Shown piece after piece: positions 56,074-64,000 of a DNA stretch of 64,000 nucleotides. This DNA is from an uncultured Sulfitobacter sp. (GTDB taxonomy: Bacteria; Pseudomonadota; Alphaproteobacteria; Rhodobacterales; Rhodobacteraceae): NCBI GenBank assembly GCA_937928635.1, contig CALFWM010000046.1:19122-83121 (forward strand). Reading direction: 5' to 3'. The position numbers and the translations under genes are program-made. A model generated the notes under the pieces. That model was not told where the DNA came from. It worked only from the letters and a program-made list of their open reading frames with translations, and made no database searches. Position 1 is the first letter of the stretch; every line of letters begins with the position of its first letter.

Positions 56074-57045
56074 TTAATAATCAAAACGTCCCTTCAAACT
56101 TTCCCGCGCTGCACGATACTCATCGGTTAGAATATCGACCATTTCCTGCACCGGCCGCACTTCGTCAATTGCACCAATGCCTTGGCCGCTGCCCCAAATG
56201 TCTTTCCAGGCCTTTTTGTCGGTATTACCGCCGGATCCGAAATTCATCGTCTTATAGTCGCCTTCGGGCAGATTATCTGGGTCGAGTCCCGCATTTTCAA
56301 TCGAACCGCGAAGATAGTTGCCGCTCACCCCGGTAAATAAATCGGAATAGACGATATCCTTGGCTCGTCCCTCGACAATGCCGTCTTTATAACCCTGATC
56401 CGCGTTCGCTTCTTTCGCGGCTATAAAGGCGGAACCCATATAGGCGAGGTCGGCGCCCATTGCCTGTGCGCCCAATATGTTCGCACCCGTACCGATAGAA
56501 CCGGACAAGGCAATTGGTCCATCAAACCATTCACGTATTTCGGAGATCAGCGCGAACGGAGACGTCACGCCGGCATGTCCACCGGCACCAGCGGCAACCG
56601 GGATCAGGCCATCTGCGCCTTTTTCGACAGCTTTGCGGGCATAGAAATCGTTGATAATGTCATGCAGGGTTATCCCGCCCCAGTTGTGGACAGCGTCATT
56701 CAATTCTACCCGTGCGCCTAGCGAAGTAATGGTGATGGGGACCTTCCACTTTTCACAGGTTTGGATATCCTGCATCAATCGGTCGTTGGACTTATGTACA
56801 ATCTGGTTCACAGCGTATGGAGCCGCTGGTTTGTCGGGGTTTTCCCGGTTCCAAGCGGCCAGTTCTTCGGTGATTTGATGTAACCACTCGTCCAGCATGC
56901 TTTGAGGGCGGGCATTGAGGGCAGGGAAGCTACCAACGATTCCGGCCTTACATTGGGCGATTACCAATTCCGGTCCGGATACGATGAACAGTGGTGACCC
57001 GATAAGTGGAAGGCGAAGATTGTCAAAAATGGCTGGTAACGTCAT
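56074..57045 (-). CDS. Nitronate monooxygenase-family flavoprotein
   Basis: 323 residues. LIGSPLFIVSGPELVIAQCKAGIVG, GLIPVAAGAGGHAG and IALSGSIGTGANILGAQAMGADLAYMGSAF form the FMN barrel of the nitronate monooxygenase family. The catalytic histidine is probably in GGHAG. Of a different subgroup from the homologue at 1.5 kb, and in the sphingomonad-like segment. Substrate uncertain. Confidence 0.85.
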   Translation of the reverse strand: MTLPAIFDNLRLPLIGSPLFIVSGPELVIAQCKAGIVGSFPALNARPQSMLDEWLHQITEELAAWNRENPDKPAAPYAVNQIVHKSNDRLMQDIQTCEKWKVPITITSLGARVELNDAVHNWGGITLHDIINDFYARKAVEKGADGLIPVAAGAGGHAGVTSPFALISEIREWFDGPIALSGSIGTGANILGAQAMGADLAYMGSAFIAAKEANADQGYKDGIVEGRAKDIVYSDLFTGVSGNYLRGSIENAGLDPDNLPEGDYKTMNFGSGGNTDKKAWKDIWGSGQGIGAIDEVRPVQEMVDILTDEYRAARESLKGRFDY

Positions 57046-57159
57046 AAATTCCCCATGGCATAACTATATATTGCCGACATAGCCGACGCTGTTTCAAATT
57101 CCACTGTTATTTTAAGCGGGCAGTTAAAATAGACGTGCTTTGACCCATTCATGATGTTG

Positions 57160-58818
57160 TTAGATGCGATTTACGGCGCTCAATATCGCTTCAACAGAAG
57201 CTCTGGCAACATCACTATTTATGCCGACACCGAAAAATTCCTGCCCGTCCCCTGATTTGCATTCAATATAGGCGGCGGCCTGTGCGTCTTTGCCGGAACC
57301 AAGCGCATGTTCGGTATAGTCCATGATTTCCAGATGGACACCCAGCGCAGAGGATACTGCATCCACAACGCTGGATATCAGGCCATTGCCGCGTCCGCTG
57401 ACAGCAATTTCACCATCAGGGCCCGAAACCTTTCCTAAGAAAATACGTTCGCCGCCGGTCTGGCGTTCTTCATAGCTTATGAGGCTATATTGACCGCCCC
57501 CATCCAAGTGATAGCGTTTCTGAAAAGCGCCCCAAATATCTTCCGAAGAGAGTTCTCGGCTCGTTTCGTCGGCCAATTCCTGTACGGTTCGACTGAAATT
57601 CGCCTGAAGACGTTTGGGCAACCTCAAGCCCTGATCCTGTTCCAATATCCAGGCAATGCCGCCTTTGCCGGATTGGCTGTTCACCCGAATGACCGCTTCA
57701 TAGTCGCGGCCGATGTCGCGCGGGTCAATGGGCAGGTAGGGGACATTCCAATATCCGTCGTTGCGCTGTTCCTGGGCGGAAAAGCCCTTCTTGATCGCAT
57801 CTTGATGAGAGCCGGAAAACGCGGTGAATACCAATTCTCCTGCATAAGGATGGCGTGCCGGAACGGGCAATTGATTACAATATTCGACGGTATTCACGAT
57901 TTCATCCATGTCGGAAAAATCAATTCCTGGATCAACGCCCTGTGTGTACATATTTAGTCCCAGCGTCACGAGATCGACGTTTCCGGTGCGTTCACCATTG
58001 CCAAACAGGCAGCCCTCCACACGGTCCGCTCCCGCCATCAAGCCAAGTTCGGATGCCGCTATGCCGGAGCCACGATCATTATGCGTGTGCAAGCTGATAA
58101 TCACATGTTCCCGCTTGCTGATATTCTTGCACATCCATTCGACCTGATCGGCGTAGATATTGGGTGTGGAAGCCTCGACCGTCGCCGGTAGGTTGAGGAT
58201 AAGCGGTTTTTCGGCCGTTGGCTCAATAATACCCATAACCGCTTCACAAACTTCCAGGCTGAACTCTATTTCAGCGGTGGAGAAGGTTTCCGGCGAATAT
58301 TCAAAGTGCCAATCGGTATCGGGATATTTCTCTGCCTGTTCGCGCAAAATGGTCGCACCCTCTTTGGCAATATCTTTGACACCCTCTTTGCCAAGTTTGA
58401 AAACGACATCGCGCCAAGCTGGTGACACGGCGTTGTAAAGGTGCACAATCGCCTGTTTCGCCCCCTCCAGGCTCGCAAAGCTGGTTTCGATCAAGTCACG
58501 CCGGGATTGCGTCAATACCTGAACCATAACGTCATCCGGGATTGTTCCCGATTTCACTAAGCCTGCGATAAAATCGAAATCGGTTGCACCTGCGGATGGG
58601 AAGCCAACCTCTATCTCTTTGATTCCGATTTTTACGAGCAGATCGAAAAAGCGCTGCTTCTTTTGCGCATCCATCGGGTCAATCAGTGCCTGGTTGCCAT
58701 CGCGCAGATCTGTGGAAAGCCAGCGTGGAGTTTTGTCGATAATCTTGGAAGGCCATTCGCGATCGGGCAAATCAATTTGTCTAAAGGGCCGATATTTTTG
58801 TGAAGGGATGGGGTGCAT
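57160..58818 (-). CDS. leuA: 2-isopropylmalate synthase, long form
   Basis: 552 residues; first step of leucine synthesis. WLSTDLRDGNQALIDPM near residue 35 is the metal/substrate motif, HTHNDRGSGIAASELGLMAGADRVEGCLFGNGERTGNVD carries metal histidines, and the last 130 residues form the LeuA allosteric (leucine-binding) domain. Its 5' leader carries an attenuator, so leucine should control both enzyme and transcript. Confidence 0.96.
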   Translation of the reverse strand: MHPIPSQKYRPFRQIDLPDREWPSKIIDKTPRWLSTDLRDGNQALIDPMDAQKKQRFFDLLVKIGIKEIEVGFPSAGATDFDFIAGLVKSGTIPDDVMVQVLTQSRRDLIETSFASLEGAKQAIVHLYNAVSPAWRDVVFKLGKEGVKDIAKEGATILREQAEKYPDTDWHFEYSPETFSTAEIEFSLEVCEAVMGIIEPTAEKPLILNLPATVEASTPNIYADQVEWMCKNISKREHVIISLHTHNDRGSGIAASELGLMAGADRVEGCLFGNGERTGNVDLVTLGLNMYTQGVDPGIDFSDMDEIVNTVEYCNQLPVPARHPYAGELVFTAFSGSHQDAIKKGFSAQEQRNDGYWNVPYLPIDPRDIGRDYEAVIRVNSQSGKGGIAWILEQDQGLRLPKRLQANFSRTVQELADETSRELSSEDIWGAFQKRYHLDGGGQYSLISYEERQTGGERIFLGKVSGPDGEIAVSGRGNGLISSVVDAVSSALGVHLEIMDYTEHALGSGKDAQAAAYIECKSGDGQEFFGVGINSDVARASVEAILSAVNRI

Positions 58819-58885
58819 GATCTAAACTCTTATGCTGCGCAAATTCTGATTGGTACTCGGAATTTGCATGATTATTTTGATTTTC

Positions 58886-58948
58886 GAAAAAAATAATCCC
58901 TTAGACGAATGCTGCGTTTTATCATGGCAGCATGAACACGCCTAAGGG
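58886..58948 (-). terminator. Attenuator terminator in the leuA leader
   Basis: On the minus strand CCCTTAGGCG (58948-58939) pairs with CGTCTAAGGG (58907-58898), enclosing a second stem ATGCTGC/GCAGCAT, followed by ATTATTTTTTT. It lies 68 bases before the leuA start and no other minus-strand gene lies upstream for over 1.6 kb, so it must act on leuA. Its first strand overlaps the stop codon of the leader peptide. Confidence 0.85.
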
Positions 58949-58989
58949 CGCATAAGTCGCAGTAGCGTTAGGATTGGCTGCTGAAGCAT
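58942..58989 (-). CDS. leuL: Leucine-rich leader peptide of leuA
   Basis: The short frame encodes MLQQPILTLLRLMRP, with five leucines (CTT, CTA, CTA, CTG, CTT) among 15 residues, ending in TAG inside the terminator stem. A ribosome stalled on these codons when Leu-tRNA is short would disturb the hairpin and let RNA polymerase run into leuA. This is the classical leu attenuation layout. Ribosome site AAAGACGG is weak, 4 bases from ATG. Confidence 0.8.
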   Translation of the reverse strand: MLQQPILTLLRLMRP

Positions 58990-59054
58990 TGCCGTCTTTA
59001 ATATCGGTCAAAGCGCATAAAGCAACGCAAAAATGAAAACATGTGAGGGTTTTT

Positions 59055-59069
59055 TTTCACGCGGTGAAA
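59055..59069. promoter_or_regulatory. Inverted repeat upstream of the first YHS gene
   Basis: TTTCAC-GCG-GTGAAA, about 100 bases before the YHS gene and in the leuA/YHS divergent spacer. May be an operator or a small hairpin; nothing else identifies it. Confidence 0.35.
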
Positions 59070-59170
59070 CCTTTTTGCCCATTGCTGCGAAACTATTCAC
59101 GAGAACAACGTCGCAACAGATTTTAAAACAACCCAATATTTATGCCGATGATTATTCAAAGGAACTCAAC

Positions 59171-59656
59171 GTGAAATCAATTATCTTACCATTGGCGCTT
59201 GCAGTTGCAGCAACCACTGGCACCTTCGTTCTGACGCCTGCTACAGCGCTTGCAGGACCCACATATACCGGCGTGAAAGGCGGCAATGTCGCAGTTGGCG
59301 GATATGACGTCACTTCCTACTTTACCGGTAACGGTGTCCCTGTGAAGGGAAGCAAAACCCACCGGGTGAAATACAAAGGCGCTGACTATTTTTTCACCAG
59401 TGCCGCAAATGCCGAGAAGTTTAAGGAAAAACCGGCGATGTTCGTTCCACAATATGGCGGCCACTGTGCTTGGGCCATGTCGCGCGGATCATTGGCTCCT
59501 GGCGACCCAACCGTCGACCATGTCGTGAACGGAAAGCTATATCTGAACGTCAACAAGCAAGTTCAGAAGACTTGGCTCACTGATGTAGCGGGCTTCATCA
59601 AAAAGGCTGATCTAAACTGGCCCAAATTCCCCGACGATGCGAAGTTCGGCGGATAA
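59171..59656 (+). CDS. Exported YHS-domain protein
   Basis: 161 residues from a GTG start 7 bases after AAGGA. Signal peptide MKSIILPLALAVAATTGTFVLTPATALA. The YHS domain spans the mature protein: GGYDVTSYFTGNG, HRVKYKGADYFFTSAANAEKFKEKPAMFVPQYGGHCAWAMSRG, GKLYLNVNKQVQKTW. The cysteine in GGHCAWA stands where some homologues carry selenocysteine. YHS domains are linked to metals. Longer in-frame starts to 59033 would give no signal peptide. Confidence 0.85.
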   Translation: MKSIILPLALAVAATTGTFVLTPATALAGPTYTGVKGGNVAVGGYDVTSYFTGNGVPVKGSKTHRVKYKGADYFFTSAANAEKFKEKPAMFVPQYGGHCAWAMSRGSLAPGDPTVDHVVNGKLYLNVNKQVQKTWLTDVAGFIKKADLNWPKFPDDAKFGG

Positions 59657-59719
59657 TCCGACCTTATTTCAAAATTGAATATTACGTGCCCCTCTAACTA
59701 TCTAACAAAGGAAAATACC

Positions 59720-59980
59720 ATGAATAATCAACGTAAACTCGCCGCTATGCTCGCTGTCGCAGGCGGTCTTTCTCTCGCAACGCCATCTGCCGCTTTGGCG
59801 ACCTGTGCGCCGGCCAGCTGTAGCGCCTGCGCAGCGGCATGTGCAGCAGCAGGAGGATGCGCGGCAGCTTGTGCTGCAGATTGTTCCGCAGCAGCTTGTG
59901 GGGCCTGCGCAGCGGCCGCTTGTGCAGCGGGCTGTTCAGCAGCTTGCGGAGCCTGTGCCGCCGCTTGTGCGCCGGAATAA
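59720..59980 (+). CDS. Cys/Ala-rich exported microprotein between two YHS genes
   Basis: 86 residues. Signal peptide MNNQRKLAAMLAVAGGLSLA..ALA, then a mature chain of about 59 residues made of Ala, Cys, Gly, Ser and few others, with 14 cysteines in repeated CAAAC, CGAC and CSAAC steps and no aromatic residue. Such a chain could bind several metal ions by thiolates. ATG after AAAGGAAAA. Flanking YHS genes on the same strand. No modification enzyme is near, and no named family was recognised. Confidence 0.8.
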   Translation: MNNQRKLAAMLAVAGGLSLATPSAALATCAPASCSACAAACAAAGGCAAACAADCSAAACGACAAAACAAGCSAACGACAAACAPE

Positions 59981-59994
59981 CAAATTAAATTTCA

Positions 59995-60026
59995 GGAGAG
60001 GGGGCTACGTTAGACGCTCCCTCTCC
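59995..60026 (+). promoter_or_regulatory. Hairpin between the Cys/Ala gene and the second YHS gene
   Basis: GGAGAGGG and CCCTCTCC form an 8-pair stem with a 16-base loop, without a T-run. Likely an mRNA processing or stability stem inside one transcript. Confidence 0.55.
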
Positions 60027-60047
60027 GGATCAAAATAGGAGCATGAG

Positions 60048-60587
60048 ATGAATAAGAAATTTTTAGCGGCGATATTGATGGCCACTTTGCCGATCGCTTG
60101 CGCAGCCCCTTCTGCTGATAATGCCGACACCACTGAAGCAGCTGACGCAGCTGGAACAGTAGTTGATCTGGGTGGTGATCCGCAGGGGCCAGTTTACACG
60201 AAAAACCAGGGCGAAACTCTTGCTCTTTCTGGCTACGATGCCGTCAGTTATTTCACCGGCGATGCGCCAGTAGAAGGCAGCGATGAGCACCGTGTCCGTT
60301 ATCAAGGTTTTGATTATCAATTTGCGAGTGCCGAAAATGCGGCGAAATTCCAGGCGGAACCGGCAAAATACGCGCCACAATATGGCGGATATTGCGCTTG
60401 GGCCATTGGAGCCAATGATGCGTTGGCACCTGGAGATCCGAATGTATATAAAATCGTCGACGGCAAGCTATACCTGAACTTCAGCGAAGACGTGGCCGAA
60501 AAATGGAATGAAGATATTCCAGGCTTTATCGAAAATGGCGACAAGAACTATCCGACCCATGACGCGAGTGAACACTACGCAAAATAG
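60048..60587 (+). CDS. YHS-domain exported protein, probable lipoprotein
   Basis: 179 residues. N terminus MNKKFLAAILMATLPIAC ends in a lipobox-like LPIAC whose -3 proline is irregular. An acidic linker (DNADTTEAADAAG) leads to the YHS domain: GYDAVSYFTGDAP, HRVRYQGFDYQFASAENAAKFQAEPAKYAPQYGGYCAWAIG. It is a clear paralogue of the first YHS protein (PQYGGxCAWA, LAPGDP, GKLYLN) and closes the three-gene unit. Ribosome site AGGAGCATGAG. Confidence 0.86.
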   Translation: MNKKFLAAILMATLPIACAAPSADNADTTEAADAAGTVVDLGGDPQGPVYTKNQGETLALSGYDAVSYFTGDAPVEGSDEHRVRYQGFDYQFASAENAAKFQAEPAKYAPQYGGYCAWAIGANDALAPGDPNVYKIVDGKLYLNFSEDVAEKWNEDIPGFIENGDKNYPTHDASEHYAK

Positions 60588-60601
60588 TCATGATCGAACT
60601 C

Positions 60602-60634
60602 AAAAGGCGGTGGAGCTATCGCTCCGCCGCCTTT
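60602..60634. terminator. Bidirectional terminator between YHS gene and ilvC
   Basis: AAAAGGCGGTGGAGC-tatc-GCTCCGCCGCCTTTT, a nearly perfect stem with A-run and T-run on both sides, serves both convergent transcripts. Confidence 0.9.
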
Positions 60635-60658
60635 TGTGACTCCAATGTTTAGAACTAT

Positions 60659-61750
<1,092 letters not shown>

Positions 61751-62266
61751 TCATGCAGCGTCTGGTCCTCGTGAAATAGCAACAACACCGGTTCTACCAA
61801 CCTCGACGAGGCCAACTTCTCGCATTAGGGCAACAAAAGTCTCGATTTTATCCGGTGCGCCAGTGATTTCAAAGACGAAGCTCTCGGTAGAAGCATCAAC
61901 AACCCGCGCGCGATAAACATCTGCCAAACGCATCGCTTCGATCCGGTTTTCGCCTTTGCCAGCAACTTTCACCAATGCAAGTTCCCGTTGTACATGCGGC
62001 CCGGCTTCGGTCAGGTCGACAACACCATGAACCGGAACAAGCCGATCCAGCTGCGCCTCTATCTGGTCGATGACCCGGGGCGGTCCGTTGGTAACAATGG
62101 TGATCCGGCTAACGGCGTGGTCTTCGCTAATATCCGCCACGGTGAGCGAGTCGATATTGTAACCGCGGGCCGTGAACAGGCCGGTAATCTTGGCCAATAT
62201 GCCTGCTTCATTGTCGACAGTGACCGCCAGTACGTGGCGTTCGACAGCTTCATCTTTGATATGCAT
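61751..62266 (-). CDS. ilvN: Acetolactate synthase small subunit
   Basis: 171 residues. ACT domain at the N terminus (HVLAVTVDNEAGILAKITGLFTARGYNIDSLTV) binds valine for feedback control; the second domain follows. Starts by TAATG overlap with ilvB stop, so the two are coupled. A longer frame into ilvB is spurious. Confidence 0.96.
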   Translation of the reverse strand: MHIKDEAVERHVLAVTVDNEAGILAKITGLFTARGYNIDSLTVADISEDHAVSRITIVTNGPPRVIDQIEAQLDRLVPVHGVVDLTEAGPHVQRELALVKVAGKGENRIEAMRLADVYRARVVDASTESFVFEITGAPDKIETFVALMREVGLVEVGRTGVVAISRGPDAA

Positions 62267-64000
62267 TAGACCAACGCCTTTGCTTGATCGTCCATTGTGC
62301 CTTTGACATCTTCGGGAGTGAGAAGCATTTCGGTATGAGCGGCACCGGACGGGATCATAGGGAAGCAATTTGCGAGCTTGGCCACTCGGCAGTCAACCAA
62401 TACCGGGCCATTAGTCGACAGCATTTTTTCAATCCCCGATTCCAGGTCGGCGGGGTCCTCAATCAAAATGCCTGTCCAATCGTAACTCTCTGCCAGTTTC
62501 ACAAAGTTAGGCAAACTATCGCTATAACTATTTGAATAACGGCTTTCATAGGTCAGTTCCTGCCACTGACGAACCATGCCCATATATTCGTTGTTGAGGA
62601 TGAATATCTTCACCGGCAGATTATATTGCGATGCCGTGCCAAGTTCTTGAATATTCATCTGGATCGATGCTTCGCCGGCAATATCGATTACCAACGCGTC
62701 AGGGGCACCTACTTGCGCACCGATAGCCGCGGGCAGGCCGTATCCCATAGTCCCCAATCCGCCACTGGTCAGCCACTTATTGGGTTTTTCAAAATCAAAA
62801 TGCTGTGCGGCCCACATTTGGTGCTGGCCGACTTCCGTGGTGATGATCGGGTTGCGCTCATGCGTTGCTTCCCACAGCTTGCGGATCGCAAGTTGCGGCA
62901 TAATCTCTTGTTCATTCGCCGGATAGTCCAGGCAATTGGTTGCCCGCCAGCCTTTGATCCTGGCCCACCATTCTTCATAGTCAGGCTTGGCAAATCGGCG
63001 GCCTTTCAAAACCGCAAGCAACTGTTCCATCACTTTGCCGACATCGCCAACAACCGGCAGATCAACGCGGATCGTTTTGTTGATCGACGAGCGATCAATA
63101 TCAACATGGATTTTTTTGCTGTGGGGAGAGAAGGCATCAATCCGTCCAGTGATCCGGTCATCAAACCGCGCGCCCAGACAAATGACCAGATCAGCCCGGT
63201 TCATGGCCATATTGGCCTCAAACGTGCCGTGCATGCCCAGCATACCCAGCCACTGATCGGATGAGGCGGGAAATGCGCCAAGGCCCATGAGAGTTGACGT
63301 TACCGGAGCGCCGATCATTTCCGCGAGTTGCCGGAGCAGTTCGCTTGCTTTCGGCCCGCTGTTGATAATACCGCCACCGGTATAAAATACCGGGGCTTTC
63401 GCAGCCATGATCATTTCTGCTGCTTCATTAACCGCTCTGAAATCGCCCTCAATCTGGGGTTTATAGCGGCCGTTTTGCTGCACGTCGTGGCGCTGGAACT
63501 CCGTTGCGGCAACCTGCACATTTTTAGGAATATCGATAACGACCGGACCCGGTCGACCTTGCGTTGCGATGTGGAATGCTTCGTTTACCACAGGGGCAAG
63601 GTCTGACGGTTTCTTCACCAGATAGTTATGTTTGGTACAATGACGGGTGATGCCAACCGTATCAGCTTCCTGAAACGCATCCGTGCCGATCAAATTGGTC
63701 GCAACTTGGCCAGTAATCACCACCATTGGAATACTGTCCATCAACGCGTCCGTAATACCGGTCACCGCATTGGTTGCTCCGGGGCCGGAGGTGACCAGCA
63801 CAACGCCCGGTTTCCCGGTGGATCTGGCATAGCCTTCAGCAGCGTGTGTCGCGGCCTGTTCATGACGTACCAATATGTGGTTTATTTTAGGATGCTGATA
63901 AAGTGCATCATATATTGGCAGCACCGCGCCGCCGGGATAACCAAAAACAGTATCCACACCCAGATCGAGCAGGGTTTCGACCAATATATCTGCGCCGCTC
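62266..64000 (-). CDS. ilvB: Acetolactate synthase large subunit, 5' end outside window
   Basis: At least 577 residues visible; the frame is open to the end of the window (SGADILVETLLDLGVD), so the start is beyond. TPP enzyme: GYPGGAVLPIYDAL with the catalytic glutamate in HEQAATHAAEGYAR, FAD/pyruvate middle domain, and GLGTMGYGLPAAIGAQ with VIDIAGEASIQMNIQEL. The TPP-binding GDG motif here reads IAGEASIQMN, since sphingomonad-like enzymes may use GE. First in the ilvBNC unit. Confidence 0.95.
   Translation of the reverse strand, partial: SGADILVETLLDLGVDTVFGYPGGAVLPIYDALYQHPKINHILVRHEQAATHAAEGYARSTGKPGVVLVTSGPGATNAVTGITDALMDSIPMVVITGQVATNLIGTDAFQEADTVGITRHCTKHNYLVKKPSDLAPVVNEAFHIATQGRPGPVVIDIPKNVQVAATEFQRHDVQQNGRYKPQIEGDFRAVNEAAEMIMAAKAPVFYTGGGIINSGPKASELLRQLAEMIGAPVTSTLMGLGAFPASSDQWLGMLGMHGTFEANMAMNRADLVICLGARFDDRITGRIDAFSPHSKKIHVDIDRSSINKTIRVDLPVVGDVGKVMEQLLAVLKGRRFAKPDYEEWWARIKGWRATNCLDYPANEQEIMPQLAIRKLWEATHERNPIITTEVGQHQMWAAQHFDFEKPNKWLTSGGLGTMGYGLPAAIGAQVGAPDALVIDIAGEASIQMNIQELGTASQYNLPVKIFILNNEYMGMVRQWQELTYESRYSNSYSDSLPNFVKLAESYDWTGILIEDPADLESGIEKMLSTNGPVLVDCRVAKLANCFPMIPSGAAHTEMLLTPEDVKGTMDDQAKALV

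Noticed and set aside
59675..59980. Thiazole/oxazole-type bacteriocin precursor
   Set aside because: The Cys-rich chain has a Sec-type signal peptide and no cyclodehydratase or YcaO gene is near; metal binding fits the YHS context better.

Overview
Most of the window (about 1 to 52.5 kb) reads as chromosome of a marine-type alphaproteobacterium of the Rhodobacteraceae (Roseobacter group). The support is high GC with G/C-ending codons and typical family genes: an NDUFA12-like complex I subunit, a DUF2155 protein, a GapR-type DUF2312 protein, a ScfR-type regulator, a cytochrome b561-YceI fusion and an aerobic 2-aminobenzoyl-CoA operon. The genus cannot be named from the sequence alone. From acpP (52.53 kb) to the end, base composition, codon choice and protein flavour change to those of a sphingomonad-like alphaproteobacterium with lower GC. 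The switch falls inside or next to acpP, in a gene order (fabD..fabG-acpP-fabF-mltG) shared by both lineages. The right-hand 11.5 kb is therefore either a recombination product or, more simply, a chimeric assembly join. This is the most important caveat for any reader.

Layout. 0-1.5 kb: end of an IclR regulator and an ABC sugar-type ATPase. 1.5-9.7 kb: catabolic operon with a nitronate monooxygenase-like protein, the fused 2-aminobenzoyl-CoA monooxygenase/reductase, SDR, MarR, enoyl-CoA hydratase, acyl-CoA dehydrogenase and aryl-CoA ligase. 9.7-12.8 kb: zinc uptake (znuB, znuC, zur, znuA) with a perfect Zur-type palindrome between zur and znuA. 12.9-14.5 kb: a SoxB homologue that has lost its metal ligands. 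14.6-16.7 kb: clpP-clpX. 17-24 kb: RidA, a FkbM/glycosyltransferase fusion, NDUFA12, DUF2155, aat, accC-accB, a haem membrane protein and a Tat-exported intradiol-dioxygenase-like protein. 24.1-29.5 kb: branched-chain-amino-acid-type ABC transporter. 29.7-35.8 kb: ScfR regulator, response regulator, transporter-histidine kinase hybrid and a FliM/FliN-like protein. 36-38.3 kb: sulfide/persulfide-type operon. 38.6-40.4 kb: gapR and tig. 40.6-44.3 kb: alternative oxidase with an in-frame stop, cyclic-nucleotide phosphodiesterase, lytic transglycosylase lipoprotein and zinc-ribbon protein. 44.5-47.3 kb: rpsF-rpsR-rplI and a MATE exporter. 47.6-52.8 kb: a membrane protein, b561-YceI, then fabD, two unrecognised genes, fabG and acpP.

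The sphingomonad-like segment carries fabF-mltG, an unrecognised protein, a nitronate monooxygenase, leuA, two YHS-domain proteins flanking a Cys/Ala-rich exported microprotein, and ilvC-ilvN-ilvB. Upstream of leuA is a complete transcription attenuator: a leucine-rich leader peptide followed by a nested terminator hairpin. The YHS / Cys-Ala / YHS trio is the best candidate for an undescribed, possibly metal-related, exported system. Several dispersed intergenic hairpin repeats occur in the Rhodobacteraceae part. No tRNA, rRNA, CRISPR array or insertion sequence was seen.
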